Below are positions 1 to 11,671 of a DNA stretch of 64,000 bases, piece after piece. Location: contig FWCC01000114.1 of the NCBI GenBank assembly GCA_900169235.1, positions 1 to 64,000 of the forward strand, in the 5' to 3' direction. The notes beneath the pieces were generated by a model. The model saw only the letters and a program-made list of their open reading frames with translations. It ran no database searches and was not told the origin of the DNA. Source of the stretch: Zarea fungicola (taxonomy: Eukaryota; Ascomycota; Sordariomycetes; Hypocreales; Cordycipitaceae). Each line of letters opens with the position of its first letter. The first letter of the stretch is position 1. The translations under genes and the position numbers were made by a program.

Positions 1-1362
1 CCGTGGTGGGGAGCACCCACTACAGGATGTGGTGGGTGTTCACGTGTACTGATATAGCACAAATTTATTCAAGATTTGTGTCAACGGAGAAAATGAAAAA
101 GAAAAAGGCCAATGAGAAAATAGATGTTCAATACTGCGGTAATTACAAAGTTGGCCCTCTCAAGCTTCTCTGTCTTTCAAGACACTGCCTAGCCAAACAC
201 AACCTACTTGCATCCGCAGTGTCATTATGCCCACTTGAACTTTCAACCTCTTCTCGCATCACTCGCTTCGCTTTCTAAAGAAACATAACGTTGTATAAGA
301 GTAATAGCTATTAATCGAAAACCGAATAATGGTATTTGCTCACAAATTAAGTATATATTACAGTTTTCTGAAAAGGTTGGGAAAAGTCACGTTCTTGTCC
401 ATACGCAGCCATCGTATGTATGGCAAAGGCGTTACTAATCACGGCTGATGTGAGCCATGCGCGACACAGCCTTGATCGCTTCGGTGAATTGCTGGCACAT
501 CTCCGTAATAATAGCCTGGCGGACATTTCATTTTACATGGCGGGTCTCCTCGCCTGATTACTGGGCAAGAATAGCTGCTTTCTGGCCCATGTCATCAAGT
601 CCACCAACGTGGGATTATTAATCAAGGCACAACAGCCAGGTGGTGGCTGAGACAAGCCTCTTACTGCTACGACTAGAAAGTAAACCCCAGAAGAATTATT
701 GCTATTCGGAACAGGCAGTCGTAGTAAAATTTTGCGTACATATTAATAGATGGATAATCAAGATGGCCTCCACCAATGCGCGGTAAGCTGCTGAGAATCT
801 CAGATCACCGTTCTGATAAACCCCGGCAGGTCACTATTGAATCGCAGGCACCAGACTCACAGGCTTGACAACTCGGTGACTATTGAAAATTGACGCGCGG
901 GCCGGTGCTGACAGCTATTCTTAGTCAGGCCGGGCGTTTACGACTCCATTGGCCTCGTAACCTTTTTATGGTCCCCTCACAAACACTTGCTGCGCACCTT
1001 GTGCCTCCTTGTTACGACACTGGCTCAATTACAGGCAGAGCTGTTGACGCTGAATTGCTGTAGTCTTTTGGCTGCCAAGCAGTAAGCCACTGTATTTGGG
1101 CCAGCAGCCAAGGTTTCGTTTCAGATAGAGAAGGAACACTACTTTTTTTGTAACTTTCAACAAGAGACTTGCCAGACCTATTCTGAAAAGCCATTGTTGA
1201 GTTGTGTATGAGGGCGGGCACTGGACAATGATTGTGACTACACTCGGTGGATTGAGAAAAGGATCAGTTGAATTGACAAAATTAAGCGACAAGGCTAAAA
1301 AGAAAAATAAATAGAAAAAATCACAAAAAAAGAAGTTGCACTTCTAAGGAAGTGTGGCGGAT
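1..1362. other. Intergenic, no gene recognised
   Basis: No open frame here shows recognisable protein character. A 91-codon plus-strand frame near position 3 and two overlapping minus-strand frames at 1012-1292 have no family features and look like chance frames. A tRNA gene follows directly. Confidence 0.5.
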
Positions 1363-1434
1363 CTCTCCCGCCGGGAATTGAACCCGGGTCTCAAGCGTGA
1401 CAAGCTTGCATACTGACCACTATACTACGGAAGA
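1363..1434 (-). tRNA. tRNA-Asp (GTC)
   Basis: Read on the minus strand this is a 72-nt cloverleaf. The acceptor stem pairs TCTTCCG with CGGGAGA (one G-T wobble), with G as the discriminator base. The anticodon arm pairs CAAGC with GCTTG around the loop TTGTCAC, giving anticodon GTC (Asp). The T-arm carries GGTTCAATTCC. There is no intron. The A-box and B-box promoter elements are inside the gene. A run of A on the plus strand at about 1315-1330, just beyond the 3' end, is T on the transcribed strand and could serve as the Pol III terminator. Confidence 0.96.
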
Positions 1435-2032
1435 TGTACAGGTGTTGAGCACCTGTCGTAGTGAGATCTTGTTGAAAACAATTGCGTTATTTATTATTAT
1501 ACAGGCTACGATTAACCCTAATCTCTGCTGAGCTCCAATTCGACTCCGCTGCAGAATGGACATGGTGGGGCCGACCATCAACGGACGGCCGGATCGGGAG
1601 CCGGGACAGTGCTTGTCAATGGCTGTAAGAGATTAGGTCATCTATAAGAAGACAATCCAATTGACAGACATGTAAACGGACTTGCAAAGGGAACAATTTT
1701 TAGAGTAGCTACTAAACCAAGGCAGGCCCAACTGCCGATTAAGCATTCATACTTGGAGGTACCCCGCAAAGCTGGTGTCGACAAATTGTTACCCCAGTAA
1801 ACCTTCGGCCGCCACCAAAGAACTAAGACCATGCCGGCCAAGCCTTTCTTTATTAATGCAAGGAAGCAGAGCTCGCAGACCGAGATCACCCCTCATCATC
1901 ATACTACATCATACCACATCATAGTTTCCCCTCCATCCATTCCAAGCCATCATCAAGAGCTCCAACACGGCATCATCTATTCATAGTCTGCTTATTACAC
2001 ACAGAACTTTCTTCTCCCATAATACAAAGACA
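1435..2032. other. Intergenic upstream of the nitrilase gene
   Basis: About 600 bases with no convincing gene. Between 1860 and 2032 the sequence becomes rich in C and T with ATCATCATAC-like repeats, typical of a promoter and 5' UTR of a filamentous fungus. The nitrilase start codon follows. Confidence 0.4.
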
Positions 2033-3590
2033 ATGCCGACCATAAGACTAGGCACCGCCTCACCGGGCACGCAGGCGACAAAAGCCGCCACGCTCCAGCA
2101 GCTCGCCACGCTCGCCCGCCGCGCCGCCGCACAACACATTGACCTGCTCCTCCTCCCCGAGGCCTACATTGGCGGCTACCCGCGCGGCTCCAATTTCGGC
2201 TGCGTCATTGGCGACCGCACCTACGACGGACGGGAGGAGTTTGCGCGATACTTTGAGGCCGCCGTCGACCTGGGCGATGTGGTGGGTGATGGTGGCGCCG
2301 GCGGTGGCGACAGGTGGGTAAAGCGGCAGCTCTCCCGCAACAGCGACATTGACGAGGAGGAGGTGCAGCAGCGGGGGGATGGCACGCGCGAGGAGCTGGA
2401 GAGGATCGCGGCCGAGTCGGGTGTTTTTCTCGTCGTGGGCCTGATTGAGCGTGCGGGCGGCACCTTGTACTGCTCCGTCGTGTATGTCTGCCCAAAGGAG
2501 GGCACGCTGGGCAAGCGTCGCAAGGTGATGCCTGTAAGTGAATTCCTTTTCTTTTCTTTTTTTTTTTAATTCCCGATCTCTGTTCCAAGCCTGTTACATC
2601 TCAATGTCTCATATTCCGTCTCACTTGCCGCTTCATCTTAAAAAACTGCCAAACATGTCTTGAGCATTGTTTCAAGTAGCCGTCGTCGTCTAACTCATCA
2701 CCTCTCCTTAGACCGGTACAGAACGCCTCATCTGGGGCCAGGGCAGCCCTGCCACTTTACGCGCCGTCTCAACCACCATCCGCGGTGTCCGTGTGAATCT
2801 CGCCGCCGCCATTTGCTGGGAGAATTACATGCCGCTGCTCCGCCAGTCACTGTATGCGCAAAACATCAACCTTTATCTGGCACCGACGGCGGATGGTCGG
2901 GAAGCGTGGCTGTCGCTGATGCGCACCGTCGCCATCGAAGGGCGCTGCTTTGTCGTGAGCAGCAACATGTGTGAGCGAAGCAGCACTCAACCTGCACCTG
3001 TTGCTCCTCCTACTACTGCTGCCGCTACTACCAATGGTACGAGCTCCGATGATGCCGTCGTAAATGGTGTGAATCCAGATACCGATACACAGGCCACTAC
3101 TTCTACAGCTGCGCCGCGTCGCCGCAACTCGATGATGACGGCCGACGGCAACGAGATTGCCCTACCGCACCCGCGCTCGCCGACCCGTCGCCGCATGTCC
3201 GTCTTTGACAGCGACGGCAACGAGATTGTCCTGAGCTGCCCGGCAGAAGAGGGTACTGCCGGCAACAGCAGCAACGTACAGCAACAGCAATCGCAATCGC
3301 AATCGCGACCGCTTGTCAACGGAAATCCCATGGGCACAGGATCCTCCCCGGCTGCAACAGGTAACAAGACCGGCTGGCTCACCCGTGGCGGATCATCTAT
3401 TGTCTCTCCATTTGGCGATGTTCTCGCCGGCCCGCAGTGGGAAGACTCCGAGGGACTCATCTTTGCCGACGTGGATCTACGCGACTGCATCAAGGGCCGG
3501 CTGGACCTCGACGCCGCAGGGAGCTACTCGCGCAACGACTCATTTAAGCTGAGCGTCAACGGACTGGATCTAGATCCGCTGCCATATTGA
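2033..3590 (+). CDS. Nitrilase family carbon-nitrogen hydrolase
   Basis: Two exons, 2033-2533 and 2712-3590, separated by a GTAAGT...TTAG intron of 178 bp; the product is 459 residues. The nitrilase catalytic triad is visible: Glu43 in LLPEAYIGGYPRG, Lys164 in KRRKVMP next to the splice junction, and Cys202 in ICWENYMPLLR. The typical C-terminal block GRLDLDAAGSYSRNDSFKL is present, so the fold should be complete. Enzymes of this family hydrolyse nitriles to acids or amides in the cytosol; the substrate cannot be told from sequence. Unusual is an insert of roughly 120-130 residues between SSNMCE and GGSSIVSPFGDVLAGPQW. It is rich in Ala, Thr, Asn and Gln and contains two diverged copies of an RRR-x-S-x4-DGNEI-x-L unit. 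A second unusual region is a Gly/Asp-rich stretch near residues 85-125. Confidence 0.93.
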
Positions 3591-4363
3591 AATTGACAAC
3601 AAATATTGCCTGGATGGATTGGGGTTGGGGATTTTGCTTTATAATGTAATTATGACGCTGCTTCTCTTGCCTCTGTAAGATTTCAAGGATACAAATGTCT
3701 CGCTCTCTGCTTGGCATCTGTCAGTGACCGCCGGTAATTGAGAAAACAACTCTGAAATGAAACTGGAAATGAAATGATTCAATCACAAGTCACTTGAAAC
3801 AAGAAACATCTGCCCAGGGTGAAACCACATACAAATAACCAGCGTCCGGATCGTCGATCGGTCGTTGGATCTGCCTTTTGCCAGACCTGTACACCATTGG
3901 ATGTCTCATACCAAGTATGTTTAAGCAGGGCGACGGAGCGGGAACATTGACATCATTCCCGTGCCCATTCCCGAGCACAACCCAAGATTTAATAATTTGG
4001 CCCATGGAAGTCTGTCTTGTATTAATCTCCTAACTCTTACCCGGTCGCGCTGTTCAGTAGTCTGGTTTTCATTGTCTCGTAACTTCCATTGTGTTCGGCT
4101 CCCGCTTCCTCCGTGTTCCCTTTTCATACAACCCTGCGTGCCTGTGCTTTACACGCTTAACCTTCGGTCCTGTCCTCATCAAAACAGAAGAATAAAACAA
4201 GTATAGCCCGAGTGTGCTCCGTCGTTTTAACATTTAAACTGTAAGATACCTCCCCATTCTCTTCGTTTTTATTCGCACTCTTCCCCCCAATCAACTCCCA
4301 GTCTCTGTGATTATACAATCCTCACTTTTCCTCTTCACGAAACAAGCAGGCAACTTTGCCAAT
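3591..4363. other. Intergenic between nitrilase and hydrophobin
   Basis: About 770 bases. Short overlapping frames occur on both strands at 3790-4206 but none looks like a protein. The last 150 bases before the hydrophobin start are C/T-rich, as expected of a fungal 5' UTR. Confidence 0.4.
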
Positions 4364-4763
4364 ATGCAATTCGCAGCCATCGTCACCCTCTTTACTGCCA
4401 CCGCCGTTATTGCTGTCCCGTCCACCATTGCTACCAACAGCTATCCCTGCCCCCGTCCTTTGTACGAAACTCTTCTTTGTTGCCGCATGATTATCCTGGG
4501 TGGTGCCAACCTCGGGTGCGCCGTCCGTAAGTATCTTTCACAGTATTCATTTCGGCGCCCCCCATCGCAAGCAATTCCAAGTCATGTCTTCCAAACAGTC
4601 ACTAACCCTTATTTCCCCCGTTCCTTATCATGTAGCCAGCCGCAGCCCCTCCAACGCTACCGAATTTGCCCAGATCTGCGCTGATGTCGCTTCGCAAGCC
4701 ATTTGCTGTCACACTCTCGTTGCAGGGCAGGGTCTCCTCTGCGATCCTCCCGTCAGTGCTTAA
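4364..4763 (+). CDS. Class II hydrophobin
   Basis: Two exons, 4364-4526 and 4636-4763, with a GTAAGT...GTAG intron of 109 bp, encode 96 residues. An N-terminal hydrophobic signal peptide ends about residue 17-20 (FTATAVIAVPS). The eight cysteines follow the class II spacing: C-x9-CC-x11-C-x16-C-x8-CC-x10-C. The intron falls just after the fourth cysteine, between Ala-Val and Pro-Ser. Class II hydrophobins are secreted and assemble at air-water and cell-surface interfaces, where they coat hyphae and spores and help attachment. The mature protein is of normal size. The start was chosen because it places the signal sequence at the N-terminus; an in-frame GTG lies upstream but no earlier ATG with a signal-like context. 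Confidence 0.95.
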
Positions 4764-5618
4764 GAATATTACACTACCGCTTTTGCATTACCAATACGCT
4801 TCAATCCCCCCGATAGGCCAACGACTGTCCATTTACTTTTTAGAAACTTCGGGAGTGGTATTGAGGCAGAAGACTTTCACTCCAGGTTGCTGAAAAAAAA
4901 AACCCCCAAAGCACGCAAGTGCAGCAATATTCCGCATTGGCAAAAGTGATTTCTTTTTTTAAACAAAATAAGCTCAACATTTCCTGTGTACACTGCCTGT
5001 GCGGGACTTTAGGCCAAGAGGCAAAATGCAAATGGTGCCAATCGCGCTGCACATGGTACAGGTACAGCTTGATCTGGCAAAATAGTTGACTAAAGATACG
5101 CTAGTTAATTAAAAACGTTTCTTGGCATAATTATCTTATTCTTATTCATATTAATCAATGATTATAAAATCTGTTTTGATGTTTGGCTCTCATGGCGGTC
5201 CAATTAATGGCGCATTGAGGTGTGTCGCTCCTCTGGGCCTTGTTAGACAATAAATATATAGATAGCAAGTACGACCTAGTTCATCAATATGTGACAACCT
5301 TTAATTACTATCAGCTGTAGAAAAATCCAGACTGACAGTTTGATAAGACCATAGGGATTAGTAGCCAAATGCAAGATGCTATTACTACGCAATGTTCACG
5401 TAAACGGGACACAAAAGCAAATAATCCAGAAAATTTTGAGATAGCGAAACCAATATAATAAAAAAGGACTCTATAATTTTATACAATTGCACAAGATTCA
5501 AGCTTCATTATCCATCGTCATCACCGGCGCACTTTCATCGACTGTAGCCCACTTTTGTACCTGGCGAGTCTGGCTTGTGCTCACAGAACGCCTCAGGATA
5601 CATGCGCTCTAGACCGCC
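4764..5618. other. Intergenic between hydrophobin and permease 3' ends
   Basis: AT-rich sequence, especially 5090-5500, containing the 3' regions of the two convergent genes. No gene-like frame was seen; a 70-codon minus-strand frame at 4840-5052 has no protein character. Confidence 0.4.
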
Positions 5619-8129
5619 TCATTGCGACATGTTTATACCATTACTCTCTGGCGCAATGCTATGCTCATTGTAGCCAGTAAACCGGGGGCCCTGTGTAAAG
5701 CCCGCGAAATCAGTGTTGCTCAAATCGTTTGCGGGGCGCTGGGATCGCCGGTCTCCCTGTTGCATGCGATACGAGCTCATTGGGATGGTATTGCTGTTGA
5801 TGCGGTCATTGGTGTGGTAGTTATTTTGGTCATTATTTTGGTCATTATTGTGGTGGTTGTTATGGTGGTTGTGGTAGTTGTTATGGTCGTTATTGTGGTA
5901 GTTGTAGTTGTTGGGATTGTTGTTGCTGGCCGCATAAAGCTCATCCACCTCGTTGGCTTTCCATGTCTTATGAATAATTTCACGAACCAGAACAAGGCCA
6001 CCGCGGCGCCGCAGCGCATCACCGTCGCGTTCTGCCCCGTGCTCATGATTCCCTAGATCAGCAGCGGAACTATTCGCATAGCCAAATTCCGGCTCGCAAA
6101 TATAGACAAACGTTTGTCTCCCATTCCTACCCCTAAAGGCAGTAATGGCGAGGAATCCAAGAAACCATAGAGCTGAGAATAGCAGTATGCAAATGGCGGC
6201 GAGTGGCACAGTGTACCACCTGACAGAAGCTGACTTTGCTCCTGGCGGCGGTATCCAGCTCGCAATGACTGGATATACACTTCCGATGAGGTATCCGGTC
6301 GCACAGACAATGCTCAGAGTTGGGTTTATGACATCCTTGGTAAGCTCACGCCAGCTCTGCGGCGTCGTAGGAACTTGCTCTTGATGGTCGCGGTGATTCG
6401 GTGTCGACACCGGCTTCGTCTTCGGTGGTCCCCTGAGATGCAAAAGTAAAATGCCCAGGGCAAGAAATGTGCCAAAACAAGCCGCAAGCAGATAGGAAAA
6501 CAAGCTAGTCAACGTATAGTAGGCATCCTCCGCTGACATACTGTAAGTCGCCACAATCAAGATGATGCAAGTTACTAGGTGTAGGGCGAAAGCTCCAACC
6601 GGTGTCTTCTCTTTGTGACTGGAAGGGTTGAAGATCCGACCGAGGCGGCGAGCGGAGATGAGACGGGACTTTTCCAGCCACGATAGGAGTCTTCCAAAGC
6701 TTACATCCTTGTCCATGGCGAAAAAGCTGGCAAACGGAATGAAGCACTGCTTGGCGATTTCCTGCTTCATACGCGCCGCGGTAAAGGTCCATACGACAAC
6801 ATTACCAAGAGACGAGATGGCAAGAAACGCGTCGACAGTTTTCTGAGCGCGGTTGTCACTAGAGTCAAAAATTCTGGCGAAAAATTCCTCGGCTACGTTG
6901 CGTTGCATTTGGACCTCGGCCGGTATGACGAGCATCTATCAGGCGTATTAGTATCTGTCGGCAAATGCTTCAACCTCAAAGCTAGAAAAGGCAATACTTA
7001 CATAGCATACGTTGACGGCCAGATAGAGCACAGATATCATACCCATACCCCACCACATGGCCCGCGGAAAGTTCTTTCGCGGATTCTTTATTTCACCGAG
7101 AACCTGCCGTAGAGTTAGTCGCATATTAAGTGGTGGCTCTCTGTCATGGACACCTACGTAGCTGGGTTGGTCAAAGCCAAAGAAGGCAAAGACTGTCTAG
7201 TTAGCCGGCGTGCCCGTCGCATAAGCACGCAGTAGCACTTACCAACAAAGAGAAACGCTTGGGCCGCACTGGTACTGTTTTCCTCAGAATTGGCGGAGGC
7301 TTTCGAGAAGGGGGTAGTGTCACCCGCGAGGCGCCTCAGATCCTTTGAGCTGCCGATTACGGCCCAAGTGGCAATGACCATGGAGAGTAGGAACAAAAAT
7401 TTGACAACAGCAAAGATGTTGTTGAGAAATATGCCGCCTCTTCTCGAAAATGCGTGGATGAAGCAAGTGCATGTGGCAATGGCGATTGCAATTCCTCGAA
7501 CCTTGCTCTCGCTTGGATCGCTGTCGTTGCCAAGCCGGCACAGGCGTACGGCGCAGTCGATGCAGTTGCTCGCCATGTTGCCGACACAGATAAAGGAGAT
7601 GCCAAACATGACGCCGATGAGGACAACTGTGCCTTTCCTATACCTCGGCCGGGAGAAGACGTATTGGAGGTAATGAAGCTCGCCGCCAGATCGGGGCACC
7701 GCCTGTTCGATGCCATCGATGATGTAGCGCGGGACATTGAGGCCGTATTCGAGAAATACATGCGCTCCGCACAGACAGTATATGCAGCCGCAAAACCACA
7801 GCAGCATCGCGATGGCAGGGCTCTTGACACCCTTCATGACCACCTGCGGGCCGTTGAAAATGCCCGTTCCTGCGAATGGGACGTCAGCTGTGCGCAATAA
7901 CGGTATATCCCGGTAACTAGATAGACATACCTATTGTTCGGTTGATCACGAGACAGGTGACGTCAATAAAAGTTAGGCGGAACGGCTCTTCCGGTGCACT
8001 TGTGACAATCCTGTCTGGGTTGACGCCCATGTCCCGTACTCTGTGAAGAAGATCATCCCGAGGAGCCACCGTCGGACGGCGGTTCGACTCCTCGACAGCT
8101 ATCGAAGCAGTTGCACGTGGTTGACTCAT
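5619..8129 (-). CDS. APC-superfamily amino-acid permease
   Basis: Five exons on the minus strand: 8129-7931, 7869-7243, 7192-7158, 7103-7002 and 6935-5619. The introns are 50-66 bp and the product is 759 residues. Splicing the first intron restores the diagnostic first-helix motif IGTGIF. Splicing the third restores GFDQPSYVLGEIKNPR, the conserved loop of LAT/MUP1-like permeases. Many hydrophobic segments follow, consistent with about 12 membrane helices in the plasma membrane. Such proteins import amino acids by proton symport; the substrate here is unknown. The protein is about 200 residues longer than usual. The excess is a soluble C-terminus containing an Asn/His-rich tract encoded at about 5815-5925. 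An in-frame ATG at 8177 could add 16 residues, but the polar start at 8129 fits the family better. Confidence 0.9.
5815..5925 (+). repeat. Imperfect GTT/GGT-rich repeat inside permease exon
   Basis: On the plus strand this stretch is a run of imperfect units such as TTGGTCATTATT, TTGTTATGGTGG and TTGTGGTAG. Read on the minus strand it encodes the Asn/His-rich tail of the permease. Such tracts can change length by replication slippage. Confidence 0.75.
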
Positions 8130-8649
8130 AATGATAAAAACATAAAGCCTGGATAGTAATTGCAAGATGACAATCACCGCCTAGCCATGGGAGAACGGAG
8201 ACCAATGTACTTAAGTGGCATTGTGAGCTGTGCATCGCCACCGGTTCTGTCTGCCTTGCGTCCCGTCCCGTGCGGCTGTGTCGATTTGCGCAATCAGGCA
8301 GGGGTTGCCTTCCACAAAAGTGTCACATCCGACTATAAGGGGGGGAGGTGGTATTATTCCAGCCTGTAAATTTCACCGCGTCATTTGGGGCTAATCAGCC
8401 GCTTCGTCGCAGCGGGCAGTGCTGACAAGGTTGTATGCAGCCTCTTGGGGGCGGCCTCCAGCTGAACAGGCCTAGTTGTCCATGGCTTCGATAGCCTTGG
8501 TTGCCTTGCTGCAGGATGCTGCTGATCAGCACGGAGTACACAATGGGTCGGGCAACCGGGGGTGTCCTGGAAAGATCCACGCGGCCGCAGCTCGAGCGAT
8601 CTTAAACATTTTCAAAGACATTCTCCTGGTTCCAACATCAGTCTTCAAC
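8130..8649. other. Divergent promoter region
   Basis: About 520 bases between the permease start (minus) and the next gene (plus), so the two may share regulatory sequence. Short frames at 8160-8369 and 8395-8580 have no protein character. Confidence 0.4.
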
Positions 8650-11262
8650 ATGGCAGGACCGATTCAGATTGGCGACATCATCAAGTTTTCGGAAATAGCG
8701 TTGGAGGTATGGAAATATGGATGGGAGGCGGAGCATAACGCAGGTTAGTAATGCCCCAGAGATCGTCCCGTTCCCCGCATCTGTCTGTCTGTCTCTCCCG
8801 CTGTTCCCCGCTGGTGTATAATCCGATGCGACGCGACCGTGATGAGGCACCGCTGGTCCAAGCTGCGATGGTTGTGCGTTGCTAACTCAACATGCTCCAG
8901 GCGAAAACTACCGTGCCTTTGGGGCAGAGGTTGGTACGCTTTACGACAGCCTCGAAAAGCTAGACACCGCCGTGAGACGCACACAAAAATCGCTAAGGCA
9001 CCATGGCGCGCGACCATCGGACCTGCTCGGCGCGGACAGGCGCTCGCTCGACGAAATCATTGGCGACTACAAGGCGACGCTGGAGCAATGCCGGCAGCTG
9101 CTGGACAGGAATCGGAGATATAGCCAGACGACGAATCCGCTGAGGAATATCGAATGGAACTACAACGTCATGCCAACAGTCAACCATCTTCGAACTCGGA
9201 TACGGATGCACGCCTCTCGCATTGAGCATGTTCTGAAGCCATTTGAAATGTACGTATCACAGAACAATTACCACTTTCCAAGGCGAAAAGTCAAACGACG
9301 TGCAATAGTACTAATTACTTCTCGCCTTGCAGCGACTTGATTAGCAACATTCATGCAGACCTGGTAAGGCGGCTATCCGCCCTCCACCAAGATATTTTTG
9401 GCATCAGAAGAGACATCAACACCATCATGTATGCCTTATTCCCTGAAGTCGCACAAGAGAGGCGACAACAAACAGAGCAACAGTTCCACTCCCTGAGTGT
9501 TCCAGATCACTTGCCAAGCAAATTCGATGCGACCTTTGAGGCCGCGAGTGGCCGTGCGCTAGACGAATCAATCCCACTCCAAGAACTGACCGACTGCTTT
9601 CTCATACACCTGCAAGGCAGTACTGTGCAATTTCACCCCGACCCAATGGACCTCAACAGGACTCCACCTCCCCGTCAGTATCTGGAACTTCTCAAATGCC
9701 AGTATCTACTACAGCGGATCGGGAAAGGTGAGGAACTCGATAATTTACCAAACACTTCGCATTGGCGGGGCTACGTCGCATCACTGCAAGAGGTAAAGTG
9801 ACTCCGTCCTTGTCACCATAAAGGACATTACCGTACTGACTTGTATAGAAACTATCCGAGCAATGCGCCCGGTTTGATACAGAGTTGTCTGCGCCGGATA
9901 TCACCAATCAGCCCGACGAGTTCCTTTCATTTCGGCTTGGAGACGACGACATGGACATGCCACTACAGAACAGGTCACCCCAACCAAACGAACCGCGGTT
10001 TACCTTTCTGATGGACGCGTAAGTGGGCGTTGGCAGAGCCGCATTCATGATACTAACCAGTGCCAAAGGTCGTTGGAGTCCGAGGCCTCGACCGAGAGGA
10101 CGATTCAGCTCAGAAGACGAATAGGATCCGACACGCATTTTCGCATCACGGAGAAGATTGTTCACCACGATAGGTCCTCCATCACGGAGCCTAAAGTACT
10201 TGACTTTAACATTCACGCCGTGAAGCTCATCCCATTATATGCTGATCCAATGACTGAAGAGGGATCCGTACCGCCACTGGAGATTCTCCTCGAAGAAGAA
10301 AGTAGTTCTCATAGCTACGTCTTTCTCGACAGATCCGAGCTTCTGCAGTTTCAGGCAGCCCTGACTGGCTTTGAGGTCGTGGACGACTACACAGAGTATG
10401 TACTAACGACATGCATCTTGATTGCAGTACATCATCTAACTCTTTTAGACATAATGCCCACGCGTCCTTTGTGAGAAAGTCCCCCATGAGTCCGGAGAAG
10501 GTAACCATTCAGATTTGGATACCCTTTCACATGGCTGGGAGACCAGATCCGGAAGCGCAGCTACGCGAACGACGTATAAGCCACACGTCCCATCCATACA
10601 CCGCCATGTATGACACCGATCATGGCAGCCGCTCGAACAGCATATTTTCAGCATCCTCAGGGGCAGCAATGTCCGTCACCAGCCGGAGCAGCATCGGCCA
10701 AGAGGAGGCTCGCGCCGTCAGGATCGACGGGAGAGCGACGGGCGGCACGGCCCACGGCACGATCCGTTCGTCGCCGCGCAAGCCTCTCCTAGTCTTCTTC
10801 ACGCTTGACAATTCGAATCCGCGGGCGCCAAAGCGCTCATTTGTGGCTGTCAAGATTGACGACAGGACGCGGCCGAACCTGTCACGCTGCGACTGCTACC
10901 GCTACAACGACTGCCCCGTCACCGCCCTCGTGCAGCAGAGCAACGCCTTTGTGCCGACGCTGCGCGCTCAACGGCTAGAGAATAGCGGCCAGTGGGATCT
11001 GCTGCCGCTGGCCGAGGCGCCGGACTGGGGCGGGGTGCAGCGGATCAGCATCCTGTTCTCGTCGGTGGAGGCGAGGCGTCGCTTCAGCGGGAGGAGCTGC
11101 AACTGTCCCAAGGTGACGGAAGGCGACGTGGAGGCGTGCATCTCAGAGTACCATGAAGGTCTTCTTGGGATTGTCAGAGTCTACCATAGAAGGCAGATGG
11201 TGAGATGGGAGGAGCAGAGGGACAGGCAAGTTGCCTTGGATCACGCGGACGTAATTGAATAA
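8650..11262 (+). CDS. Unrecognised fungal protein, six exons
   Basis: Exons 8650-8743, 8901-9249, 9333-9792, 9849-10018, 10069-10395 and 10449-11262 join in frame to give 737 residues. Every intron has GT-AG ends, and the first has a GCTAACTC branch site. I do not recognise a named domain. The N-terminus (MAGPIQIGDIIKFSEIALEV) followed by a long helical region up to about residue 180 resembles the N-terminal helical modules of fungal signalling and NLR-like proteins. The middle is acidic and polar. A Ser/Arg-rich linker is followed by a compact C-terminal region of about 150 residues beginning KPLLVFFTLDNSN, with a Cys-containing RCDCYRYNDCP motif. There is no signal peptide or membrane segment, so it is probably intracellular. 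It ends convergently with the HNH protein gene, 410 bp away. Confidence 0.8.
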
Positions 11263-11671
11263 TTCATTGTTCTGCTATGTGGTTAAACCGGCGCTCGGAG
11301 TTTTTCCTTGGTGGGAGATAGATGTTAAATGTTCAGTTCTTTTGGCTCTTGTCCTTTTTACAGCTGTAGTTGGTCTATCCAGTATCTTCTACAATATTAT
11401 CCCCTCCCCTTTTCCCATCTTCAGTCAGTAGGCCCTGTGCTCCCTTTCCACCAGTGCTTGAAAGTCGTGTCCCAAGCAATTAACGACGGTGAGTATTCTC
11501 GATCGATCGCAGTGGGAGCTGCGTAGACTGCTGAACTGCCTCGACATCTTCTTGTACGGCTGTCGTTGTCGCGACTGCGGACACGTTTGCCAGCTTGTCA
11601 CCAGTCGGCGGATCTGGTCGTGGCGGTCGCATATTTTCCGCCAGCTCTGCGGGAGATCTTAGTGGAGCTTC
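11263..11671. other. Convergent 3' intergenic region
   Basis: About 410 bases shared by the 3' ends of two convergent genes. T-rich stretches at 11330-11420 fit 3' UTRs. Nothing else is seen. Confidence 0.4.

Noticed and set aside
3..278. 91-codon plus-strand frame at the window edge
   Set aside because: Low protein character, no splice continuation and no family features.
2205..2588. Long minus-strand frames across the nitrilase first exon
   Set aside because: Arg/Pro-rich shadow frames of a GC-rich coding exon; the plus strand carries the nitrilase motifs.
5622..6056. Plus-strand frame of 144 codons, very Val/Ile-rich
   Set aside because: It is the complement of the Asn/His repeat in the permease; the hydrophobic run is an artefact of the repeat.
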